A stretch of DNA of 15,028 bases, taken from Vulcanimicrobiota bacterium. Lineage in GTDB: Bacteria; Vulcanimicrobiota; Vulcanimicrobiia; Eremiobacterales; Eremiobacteraceae. The stretch spans positions 1-15,028 of the forward strand of contig JAFANK010000264.1 of assembly GCA_019232725.1 (NCBI GenBank), in the 5' to 3' direction. Below are positions 6,736 to 13,793 of the stretch, one piece after another. The notes below the pieces were generated by a model, which worked only from the letters and a program-made list of their open reading frames with translations, was not told the origin of the DNA and searched no databases. A program made the translations under genes and the position numbers. The stretch's first letter is position 1, and every line of letters begins with the position of its first letter.

Positions 6736-7865
6736 TGAGAGGTGCGCGCTACGATGTGGCCATCGTGGGCGCCGGTATCGTTGGGCTCGCACACGCGTTG
6801 GCCGCTGCCCGCCGTGGCCTGCGCGTGATTGTGTTCGACCGCGACAGTCGGGCTAACGGTGCATCCGTTCGCAACTTCGGATTCATCACCGTCACCGGGC
6901 AGCTGGCGGGTCTCACTTGGAAGCGCGCCAGACGATCGCGTGACATCTGGGAAGAACTTGCGCCGCTCGCGGATATCGAAATCGTTCACCGCAACGAGTG
7001 TCTCATCGTCCACTCGCGCGAAGCCGTGAAGGTGCTAACAGAGTTCGCGGCAACTGACATGGGCGCCGATTGCCAGCTCCTGTCACCCGAGCAGCTCCGC
7101 GAGCGCGTACCAATGGCTAACTTTGACGACGTTTGTGGCGCTTTGTGGAGCCCGCTTGAGCTGCGTATTGAGCCGCGGGCAGCGCTTTCAGGCCTTGCAG
7201 CGCACCTGGGCAAGCGGTATGGTGTAAGGATCGAGTGGGACACACAAGTGTGGCAAATTGCAACACACCGTTTGGACACCACCGCAGGTACCTTCGAGGC
7301 GGACCGCATCATTGTTGCCAGTGGTCCAGATCTTCTAACACTTTTTCCAGAAGTCCACGCGAAACGCAAGGTTAGTCTGTGCAAGTTGCAGATGCTGAGG
7401 CTTGCGCCCCAGCCGTCAGACTGGAAGCTCCCGGCGGCGATCATGTCAGACTTCGGTTTGGTTCGCTACGGTGGCTTCAGTGCACAACCTGCGGCCGCCG
7501 GCCTGCGTACGCTGCTCGAGGTAGAACAAGCGCAGCTTCTGTCCTATGGCATCCATTTGATCGTCGTGCAAAGTTCGGACGGTTCGTTGATCATCGGGGA
7601 CTCGCACGAGTACGGTATGACGCTTGATCCTTTTTATTCGAGTGAGATTGAGGCCGCAATCCTCAGCCTGGCACATTCGGTCTTGCACATGCCACACGGG
7701 GACGTGGTCGAGCGCTGGATCGGCGTGTATCCGTACTCCAAAACATGTGATGCCTTTGTCGATTCCCCGGACCCACACACGCGTGTTGTCGAGGTGACGA
7801 GCGGCACTGGCATGAGCACAGCTTTTGGATTGGCCGAAGAGGTGATCGCCGAGCTGTTTGCCTAG
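6735..7865 (+). CDS. FAD-dependent oxidoreductase of the phosphonate-linked type (TIGR03364/HpnW-like)
   Basis: This is a 376-residue protein of the DAO/glycine-oxidase fold. I chose the ATG at 6735, which overlaps the phnX stop by one base (TGATG) and puts the first beta-strand, RYDVAIVGAGIVG, directly at the N-terminus. An ATG 48 bp upstream would add a tail that merely reads phnX in another frame. The Rossmann motif is GAGIVG (residues 12-17), with the ribose-binding acid D35 in VIVFDRD. GASVRNFGFITVTGQ (42-56) is characteristic of the group found beside phosphonatase genes. TSGTGMSTAFGLAEE near the C-terminus closes the FAD site. Family knowledge: such enzymes are proposed, and some shown, to oxidise 2-aminoethylphosphonate-like amines to phosphonoacetaldehyde. 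Here it would feed PhnX. No phnW transaminase is in the window, which supports that role. The exact amine (AEP, N-methyl-AEP or 1-hydroxy-AEP) is not readable. The gene converges on the TonB receptor gene with 16 bp between stops. Confidence 0.88.
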   Translation: MRGARYDVAIVGAGIVGLAHALAAARRGLRVIVFDRDSRANGASVRNFGFITVTGQLAGLTWKRARRSRDIWEELAPLADIEIVHRNECLIVHSREAVKVLTEFAATDMGADCQLLSPEQLRERVPMANFDDVCGALWSPLELRIEPRAALSGLAAHLGKRYGVRIEWDTQVWQIATHRLDTTAGTFEADRIIVASGPDLLTLFPEVHAKRKVSLCKLQMLRLAPQPSDWKLPAAIMSDFGLVRYGGFSAQPAAAGLRTLLEVEQAQLLSYGIHLIVVQSSDGSLIIGDSHEYGMTLDPFYSSEIEAAILSLAHSVLHMPHGDVVERWIGVYPYSKTCDAFVDSPDPHTRVVEVTSGTGMSTAFGLAEEVIAELFA

Positions 7866-7881
7866 CGACCTGTGCAATGAT

Positions 7882-10275
7882 TTACCAGTGTTGCGTGATC
7901 GAGGCGGTAATCCCGCGCGACTGCAGCTGGTAGGCATCGGCCGGTATTGGCCCCGTCAGGCCAGGATACGCTACGCCCGCACCAGCGAGAGTAAACTTAC
8001 CGGCATACACTCCCGAAAGGTTCGTGCCCGCCAGCATTAGGGTCGTGTGGCCAAGCTCATACTGCGCATTGGCCTGCAGGGTGGCAAATGGTGGTTGATT
8101 GAGGTCGTTGTTCGCCCCCTCATACGCCATGCCAAGCATCCAAGAGAGTGCGCGCACGTGTTGCTGTAACGAGAACGTTCCACGATGCATGGGGACATTT
8201 TGGAATTGTTGATACGGTACGAGGTTGCCAGCCGAGCCAACAAGCGACGGCGGGAGTGTCAGCGGATACGCCTGATTGATGTTATACGCTGCTTGCGCGC
8301 TGAGACCATACGTCAACGGGCAGTTGACGCTGAGAGCGAACCCTTGCCAGACGGAGCTGGCGATATTGATTGGGTAGCTGAGCATCGGGTTCGTGGGCGA
8401 TGCCCCCTCGGGGATGTACTGCAGATCATCGCCGTTTTGGTTCACTCGGTACAGGTCAAGGTTAGCGCTCGGAGCATTGGCGGCAGCACCGAGTATCTGT
8501 TCGGTATCGAGCTCAAATTCAAGGGTGTGATCGGCCGTTAGCTGCGGATTGCCGATTTGGACCAGGCCGTTGGCGTCGGCCGGGGGTAGCGGATTCGGCA
8601 CGATCTTCTCAGACAAAAGTGGCGCCTGGAATCCTGTGCCGATAGAGGCCCGGAGCATCGTTCGCGACGTCGGCCGCCAGACGACGGCTCCGCGAGGGTT
8701 GAAACTCGAGCCAAAGGTGCTGAACGAACTCGCGTATGCCGCCGCCGTATACTCGAGGCGGCTCCCCCCAGCCCACATATAGCGCGCGATAAAGGTGTGA
8801 TTGGTCTGCGATTGCGTCGGCGCACCAACGCCAAAATCGTCAGGGGCGTTCAGCGTTTCGCCTTGCGCACGAGCCGCGAGCGTAAGCTGCGCATTTGGGA
8901 GCAACCGATCGTACTGCACCGAGTAGTTCCCAAGCAGGTCAACCGTGTTGAGCAGGTACTCGCTTAGACCGTATGCCGGACCGGTCACGTTCTGTCTCGC
9001 ATTGGTCCACATGTAGCTGGCGCTGATGAAAGACGGCGCTCCGCTTAGGTCGGCCGTTCTGCCCATCGGTAAACGCACGTCCGCTGCGTAGAATGTGCTC
9101 ACGTTTTCGCGCGCTGAGCCGCCGTAGCTTGTGAAGGGCGCTCCGGGATTGAGGTTGGCAGGGTCGACCGGCGTGCTCAGGGGTGCGGAGAGATCCTCGT
9201 TGTAGCCGAGGGTGAGCACAGATGCCTGAATCAGACCGTCATGCGGAAGAGCATACGTGAGCTTGGCTAGCGCGTTTGACCCAGTTATGCCACTACTTAA
9301 GAATTCAGGCAGCCCCGTCTGCACGTTTTGGACAGGGTAGTCGTTCACTTCGCCCTGTTGATTGAAGCTGTGCACTTCGAACGCATATCCAACTCTGTTC
9401 GCGCTCCCCGTATCGGCAAAAGTATAGTTGCTGCTCGCAAAGCTGCCGTAGGAGTAGCGTAGAAAACCCTGTGAGGACGTCGTGGGCTTGAGCGTCTGAA
9501 AGTTGAGCGTGCCGCCTTCCGTGTTGGCGCCCACGAGAGAACTCGGGGCTAACCCGTAGACGATTTGCACTTTTTGGAACGCCGCTGGGTCGAGCAACGA
9601 GAGATCGAAGTCCCCCGTGTTGCCATTGTTTATCGGGTTGCCGTCGAGTTCCACAACTGCCTCTTTGGGGTCGTCGCCGCGGATAACCGCACTGACCGGC
9701 AGTCCAGGCGAACCGCCGTTTGGCCGATTCAATGTAATCCCGGGCACTTGAGCGAGGCTGCTCGCGACATTAAGTTGACCCTGCTGCGCGAGCGATTGTG
9801 CGTCGACCTCGGCGCTCGGAGCCGATCCAGTCAGAAGCGTGCCTGTCGGGGCTATGCGGATGACACCAAGCGAGACGACCGTCGCGGCCCCTGTCGAGCT
9901 TAACTGGATGATGAGGTTTTGTCGTCCCGCCGGCACGACGACTGCCTGCCGGAGTTCCGCGGCACCGCTTCCCCATATCACGATCAGGTGATACGTCCCT
10001 GGCACAAGACCATCGGCGACGCATCGTCCTTTGCGGTCGCATGAGACGCGCTGCGGCTCCCCTGGCGCCACCCCATCACTGGCTAGCTTACCAATGCCAA
10101 GCTCCAGCGAGACGTCGGCGACCGGCTTGTCGGCAGCGTCGATCACATCCACGCTGAGCTCAGCCGTTTTTGCAGCCAGCGAAGGCGATGTCGCCCAGAA
10201 GACGATCGCGAGCACCACCATGCTCACGAGAAGTGCCCGTGGCCTATGCATGCAAGTGAAATTGTCGTTCGTCAT
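7882..10275 (-). CDS. TonB-dependent outer-membrane receptor with N-terminal carboxypeptidase-regulatory-like domain
   Basis: The protein has 797 residues from the ATG at 10273-10275; a TTG one codon earlier and an ATG at 10249-10251 are alternatives. No strong ribosome-binding site is seen. A signal peptide (about 15-34) ends near PSLAA. A beta-sandwich of the carboxypeptidase-regulatory/CNA-B type follows (about 39-125), with ADKPVADVSLEL, GLVPGTYHLIV and a Cys pair in SCDRKGRC. The plug domain (about 145-255) has the usual LAQVPGI, SAVIRGDDPKEAVVELDG and EGGTLNFQT motifs. The remainder is a beta-barrel rich in alternating strands, ending in ITASITQHW with a terminal aromatic residue as in outer-membrane proteins. 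Such receptors take up large or scarce ligands using the proton-motive force. The gene lies 78 bp downstream of the secreted phosphoesterase on the same strand, so a phosphorylated or phosphate-containing ligand is the natural inference. The ligand is not encoded in any motif I can read. Confidence 0.92.
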   Translation of the reverse strand: MTNDNFTCMHRPRALLVSMVVLAIVFWATSPSLAAKTAELSVDVIDAADKPVADVSLELGIGKLASDGVAPGEPQRVSCDRKGRCVADGLVPGTYHLIVIWGSGAAELRQAVVVPAGRQNLIIQLSSTGAATVVSLGVIRIAPTGTLLTGSAPSAEVDAQSLAQQGQLNVASSLAQVPGITLNRPNGGSPGLPVSAVIRGDDPKEAVVELDGNPINNGNTGDFDLSLLDPAAFQKVQIVYGLAPSSLVGANTEGGTLNFQTLKPTTSSQGFLRYSYGSFASSNYTFADTGSANRVGYAFEVHSFNQQGEVNDYPVQNVQTGLPEFLSSGITGSNALAKLTYALPHDGLIQASVLTLGYNEDLSAPLSTPVDPANLNPGAPFTSYGGSARENVSTFYAADVRLPMGRTADLSGAPSFISASYMWTNARQNVTGPAYGLSEYLLNTVDLLGNYSVQYDRLLPNAQLTLAARAQGETLNAPDDFGVGAPTQSQTNHTFIARYMWAGGSRLEYTAAAYASSFSTFGSSFNPRGAVVWRPTSRTMLRASIGTGFQAPLLSEKIVPNPLPPADANGLVQIGNPQLTADHTLEFELDTEQILGAAANAPSANLDLYRVNQNGDDLQYIPEGASPTNPMLSYPINIASSVWQGFALSVNCPLTYGLSAQAAYNINQAYPLTLPPSLVGSAGNLVPYQQFQNVPMHRGTFSLQQHVRALSWMLGMAYEGANNDLNQPPFATLQANAQYELGHTTLMLAGTNLSGVYAGKFTLAGAGVAYPGLTGPIPADAYQLQSRGITASITQHW

Positions 10276-10305
10276 CAACGCCGCATATCGAAATCGGGAA
10301 GAACG

Positions 10306-10334
10306 GGATACGGCAGATGGAGTCCGCCGTATCC
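10306..10334 (-). promoter_or_regulatory. Strong intercistronic hairpin between phosphoesterase and TonB receptor genes
   Basis: On the minus strand, GGATACGGCGGA pairs with TCTGCCGTATCC over 12 bp (one G-T wobble) around the 5-nt loop CTCCA. The outer nine pairs are exact. It lies 20 nt after the phosphoesterase stop codon and about 30 nt before the receptor start. The bases after it (CGTTCTTCCC) are only mildly T-rich. It could be a leaky terminator or a 3'-end stabilising stem that sets unequal expression of the two genes. Confidence 0.55.
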
Positions 10335-10353
10335 ACGTGATCCACGACTGCTC

Positions 10354-13300
10354 TCAGCGATCTGCTGTCTGGTATCCTCCACTTGCGAGCAGCTGTGCCC
10401 CATAGTCTCCAACGTCAGTCCCTGAGCGATTCGAAGGATAAGGAACGTCGCTCCGTAGACCGCGCCAGAGGATGCGGTTGAATCTCTCGCTATCGAGGTG
10501 ATCGGGCCGGTTGAAGTCCATACCCCGGGTCATCCGTGCCCACCAAGCCCCGTCGTGCAGCAAGCGCAAGGCCCGGGTCTTGGGTGTGTAGGGGTCTTTA
10601 CACCGCGGCACGAGGTCGGGTGCGACCGGCGGCTCGCAGAGATTGCCGGGCACAACCGCCGTGTAGGGCGTCAGGTTGGGTACTGCTTGGAAGGCGGCGG
10701 CCATGGTCGGCGCATCCGCATCGTTGAGGCTGAGGTGGTTCATCCCCAGAATGTCCTCGATCGTGCGGAGAGCGGAGTCCGTGGTGTAGAGCTGTGACAC
10801 GACCGCGCCGCGGCGCACATACGGGCTGACGAGATAGCCAATCGACCGATGTGCATCGACGTGGTCGACGCCATTTTGGGAGTCATCCTCGATTCGTATG
10901 ATAAGCGTATTCTTCCAATATGGCGAATGCGAGATCGCCTCGACATATTGGCCGAACGCCCAGTCGTCATCTGCAAACTGGAGCCACGGCACGTTCAAGC
11001 CCTCGACGGCCGAGCCAAAACTCCCGAAATGGTCGTGGTGGAGGTAGATCGTTTCGAGGTTCGGTAAGTTCCCGTGTTTGACGTAGTTGCGAAACTCGCG
11101 ATTCCACTCCTCAAAGCCGTACGTGTCTGGCGCTTTTTGATCGAAACCGCGGAAGTAGACGTCTGAGTTCGCGATGAGAACCGCCTTTGTCGGTGGGGCC
11201 TGCGGTATGTGCGAGGCGTACGGAGTGCGCGTGATCGGGATAAACAAAGGAGGAGGCGCGCTGTAGTAGGCCTCGTCCGCATCCATGCCATAGTTGCGGA
11301 AGGTCAAACCGCGGCGAAGCGCTTCATCCCACAGATACCCGCCGACCGCGCCGGGATTGAGGTTCCCAGCGTTTTCTGGCGCGTTGTTGTCCTGAGACCC
11401 CGCCAAGATGCTGGAGGAGCCGCTCGGATCCAGCAGACCCGTCTCACGAACGGTGAACTGGTTGGGCGAGCCGGACACTTGCGGCAGGCCGACGTTGATG
11501 TTGCGGTTCGTCCCTTGGTAGTCGTAGGTCAAGCCGTAATAGTCGGCGTTGCCGTAGAGAACGACCTGCGATTTCTCGACCGAGTCGGTGTCGTACCCTT
11601 GGAGGGTCCAGTCCCAGCCAACGCCGCTCGTCTCACCGACGGAGTAGTAGTTGTCGAGATCGACAAACGTCTCGGCCAGCGCGTGGGAATTCGGCGCCAC
11701 TGCTCGTGGGAACTGGTTGTAGGGTCCATAACTATTACCGATTGTCAGGTCGCCGAGAATCTGGTCGTACGTGCGATTCTCGCCAACGATGTAGATGACG
11801 TGCTGAATCTTCGTATGCAAATACGCCATGAGCGCGTTGGGGCCACGATTGTAGACTCCGTTATTGAGGTCGACGATCGCGGTGAGATACGTGAGCGACC
11901 CACCAGTGGGGACTGGGATGACCGAAAGACTGGTCTTCTCGACGTTCCAATCGTATTCGTTCTTGTTGGTCGGGTTTGTCACTCCGGCCGGCGGACAGTC
12001 TGAACTCGTGCCGCACTGACCGTACACATATGAGTTGTTTGGGTTGGGGCCCGCATTGCTCTTGCCGTTGACCACATAGAGTGTGCTGCCGTCAGCGCTG
12101 ACCGACACGGAATTGGGATACCAGCCGGTCGGGATGCGCCCGAGCACGCTGCCTGACGGCACGTCCACGACGGCGACGGCGTTATAGCCGCCGAGCGTAA
12201 CGTAGAGGGTCTTGCCGTTCGGTGAGAGCGCCAATGAGTTGGGGTTTGCGCCCTTGTATGGATCGCCGGCGCGCGAAACCGAGATTTTCCGCGCCAGCGT
12301 GTCGCTCGTCGTGTTGATGACGGCGATCGAATCGTCATTGCCATTAGCCACGAACAGCCATTTTTGGTCGTGCGACAGGAGCACGTTGTTTGGTTGGCTG
12401 CCCGCCGGCCCGGTTGGGATGACGGTGAGCGCGCCGCCCGGACGAACCGCGATCACCTGACTGTCGCGCTGGCTGGAAACGTAAATCTTTATCGGGTTTC
12501 CCGACTTATCGGAGAGGATCGCGACGCCGTAGGGGAATTCGCCCCTGGCTGGGTTGCCGAGCCCGACGTTTGTGAAGTGGTATTCTTTGGTGACCAACCT
12601 GGTCGGCGCGTCAGCTACCGAAACCGAATCGTTCTCCCAATTCGCCGCAGCGAGCACGTGACCGTTGCCGCTGAGCGCAATTCCAGCCACGACCGCACCG
12701 GATGCGAGGAAGGGCGGGAACCCTGTATACGGATTATCACCAGCTGCTATGCTGGCGGCTGAGTTTTTGAGCAATCCACCATTGTAGCTCGGGATCGGCG
12801 CGGTCTGATTCGAGTTATGACCGAGCAACACGAAGGGTGCGTCCTCTACGTACGTGGGCAGCGGCCCCACGCCTGGATACTTGAACGTGGCGCGGTAGGC
12901 GTAGACGCGGTCATCGATGCCGGCGGAGACCCAGAAGCGGCCGCCGCGCGGATCCCAGGCGAGTCCCTGATACGTGTCGGGAAGGTTGATCTGCTGGATC
13001 TTATTCACTCGACCGTAGCGTACGTCGTAGACAAAGATCCATTCGTAGTTATAGCACCCGCTCGTGGAAGTGATAGGGTAGCCCGGGTTGGCGCAGCCAT
13101 ACGGTGTGGGCACGCCTGTGCGCGGGTCGAGCACCGGAAATTGGAACGGGACGCCGGCATAGTTATAAAAGTAAGCGTTTTCGCCGCTGGTCATGACGAG
13201 CAAGGTTGTGCCATCAGGACTCAGCGAGCTTGCAACACCGATCGTCGGATCGGCATTATCGTCGGCGCGCAAACCGTTGTGGAGCGGGAGCAACGATGAA

Positions 13301-13467
13301 CCGGGAGCTGCCAATGGCGTCACGGTCGCTCCGGTTGGAACAATCGCAAACGCCGACGACACTCCGCCGCCGACGGTCTGTGCCGCCGAGGGGAGAACGC
13401 CTAAAAAGACTGCGATAACACCCGTAGTCGCAAACGCTAGCAAGCAACGTCGCAATGTTTTTGCCAT
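10354..13467 (-). CDS. Secreted YVTN beta-propeller / phosphoesterase (alkaline phosphatase superfamily) fusion protein
   Basis: The protein has 1037 residues from the ATG at 13465-13467, chosen because GGAGG lies six bases upstream; an in-frame start 60 bp earlier has no such site. The signal peptide is MAKTLRRCLL then a hydrophobic stretch ending VLPSAAQ (30). Residues about 40-550 form YVTN/YncE-type beta-propeller repeats, for example SLALSPNGKTLYVTLGGYNA and SVSVSADGSTLYVVNG. Residues about 553-930 are a phosphoesterase domain (PF04185-like). It has HVIYIVGENRTYDQILGD (557-573, E563/N564/T566), HDHF (811-814) and IEDDSQNGVDHVDAHRS (859-875), which contain the likely metal ligands. This matches the family annotated as bifunctional YncE/alkaline phosphatase proteins. 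The expected role is release of phosphate from extracytoplasmic esters. One departure is GVGWDW (615-620), where relatives as I remember them have a His-containing GHNWS. The TonB receptor follows 78 bp downstream. A paralogue is divergent upstream. Confidence 0.88.
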   Translation of the reverse strand: MAKTLRRCLLAFATTGVIAVFLGVLPSAAQTVGGGVSSAFAIVPTGATVTPLAAPGSSLLPLHNGLRADDNADPTIGVASSLSPDGTTLLVMTSGENAYFYNYAGVPFQFPVLDPRTGVPTPYGCANPGYPITSTSGCYNYEWIFVYDVRYGRVNKIQQINLPDTYQGLAWDPRGGRFWVSAGIDDRVYAYRATFKYPGVGPLPTYVEDAPFVLLGHNSNQTAPIPSYNGGLLKNSAASIAAGDNPYTGFPPFLASGAVVAGIALSGNGHVLAAANWENDSVSVADAPTRLVTKEYHFTNVGLGNPARGEFPYGVAILSDKSGNPIKIYVSSQRDSQVIAVRPGGALTVIPTGPAGSQPNNVLLSHDQKWLFVANGNDDSIAVINTTSDTLARKISVSRAGDPYKGANPNSLALSPNGKTLYVTLGGYNAVAVVDVPSGSVLGRIPTGWYPNSVSVSADGSTLYVVNGKSNAGPNPNNSYVYGQCGTSSDCPPAGVTNPTNKNEYDWNVEKTSLSVIPVPTGGSLTYLTAIVDLNNGVYNRGPNALMAYLHTKIQHVIYIVGENRTYDQILGDLTIGNSYGPYNQFPRAVAPNSHALAETFVDLDNYYSVGETSGVGWDWTLQGYDTDSVEKSQVVLYGNADYYGLTYDYQGTNRNINVGLPQVSGSPNQFTVRETGLLDPSGSSSILAGSQDNNAPENAGNLNPGAVGGYLWDEALRRGLTFRNYGMDADEAYYSAPPPLFIPITRTPYASHIPQAPPTKAVLIANSDVYFRGFDQKAPDTYGFEEWNREFRNYVKHGNLPNLETIYLHHDHFGSFGSAVEGLNVPWLQFADDDWAFGQYVEAISHSPYWKNTLIIRIEDDSQNGVDHVDAHRSIGYLVSPYVRRGAVVSQLYTTDSALRTIEDILGMNHLSLNDADAPTMAAAFQAVPNLTPYTAVVPGNLCEPPVAPDLVPRCKDPYTPKTRALRLLHDGAWWARMTRGMDFNRPDHLDSERFNRILWRGLRSDVPYPSNRSGTDVGDYGAQLLASGGYQTADR

Positions 13468-13483
13468 TACGAACCTCCGTGAC

Positions 13484-13506
13484 CACCGCCGAGAAGTTCG
13501 GCGTTG
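13484..13506 (-). promoter_or_regulatory. Leader stem-loop before the phosphoesterase gene
   Basis: On the minus strand, CAACGCCG (13506-13499) faces CGGCGGTG (13491-13484) across the 7-nt loop AACTTCT. Seven of eight positions pair, with one A-G mismatch near the base. The stem ends five bases before GGAGG of the gene starting at 13467. It is the counterpart of the stem at 13756-13777. Confidence 0.5.
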
Positions 13507-13723
13507 CGACAACGATAATCGCGGCACCTTATGCGGCCATTAAGTTGGCGATTACTATCTTAGCGGATGACCGCACAGCAACAGAGCCGACGGCTAGCAT
13601 AAGAACTATCCACAGAATTCTCAACTCGCTTAACGAACCAACCGGTTAGGTCTTAATAAGCTCTCTCGGATTCATCGCACGAAGCACAGGCAGAGCAGCC
13701 AAGACAGCCCCGCATATTTTAAC

Positions 13724-13742
13724 CGCTCGATAACGTCGAGCG
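13724..13742 (+). repeat. Perfect 7-bp inverted repeat upstream of the second propeller gene
   Basis: CGCTCGA (13724-13730) and TCGAGCG (13736-13742) are exact reverse complements around TAACG. The mirrored leader of the divergent gene does not keep this dyad, although flanking bases align. It may therefore be an operator specific to the plus-strand gene or part of its promoter. Confidence 0.4.
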
Positions 13743-13755
13743 ATTACGTTTGATG

Positions 13756-13777
13756 CAACGTCGTCTCTTCGACGTTG
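13756..13777 (+). promoter_or_regulatory. Leader stem-loop before the second propeller gene
   Basis: CAACGTCG (13756-13763) and CGACGTTG (13770-13777) form a perfect 8-bp stem with loop TCTCTT. The stem ends five bases before GGAGG (13783-13787). Relative to the divergent gene's stem, an inner T-A pair is replaced by C-G on both arms, so pairing is kept while sequence changes. Confidence 0.55.
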
Positions 13778-13793
13778 GTTACGGAGGTTTGTA

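Larger units (their letters stand above)
13468..13793. promoter_or_regulatory. Divergent promoter region with two mirrored, similar leaders
   Basis: This 326-bp spacer separates two divergent paralogous genes and contains no gene. Each end holds the same ordered leader. The elements are a block with ATAA-x-GT, then GCGATTA (13740-13746 plus; 13516-13522 minus), a stem-loop, a 5-nt linker, GGAGG, and six bases to the start codon. GCGATTA lies 47-48 nt before each start codon. The middle (about 13560-13700) holds an imperfect dyad around AACCGGTT (13640-13647) and scattered TTAACC-like words. Clear -35/-10 hexamers cannot be assigned. Confidence 0.6.

Noticed and set aside
7861..7890. Bidirectional terminator between the convergent FAD oxidoreductase and TonB receptor genes
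   Set aside because: Only 16 bp separate the stop codons, and neither a stem nor a T-run is visible.
11209..12003. Plus-strand open frame of 264 codons
   Set aside because: It is antisense to the propeller/phosphoesterase gene, with Val/Arg-rich composition typical of shadow frames and no motif.
13468..13527. Longer N-terminus for the phosphoesterase fusion starting at 13527
   Set aside because: The added residues (Arg/Ser-rich) precede a good signal peptide. They read through the leader stem and the GGAGG that serves the ATG at 13467.
13629..13724. Pho-box-like words (CTTAACG at 13629, TTTTAACC at 13717) in the divergent spacer
   Set aside because: They are single and nearly 90 bp apart rather than tandem 11-bp-spaced repeats, so a Pho box cannot be claimed.
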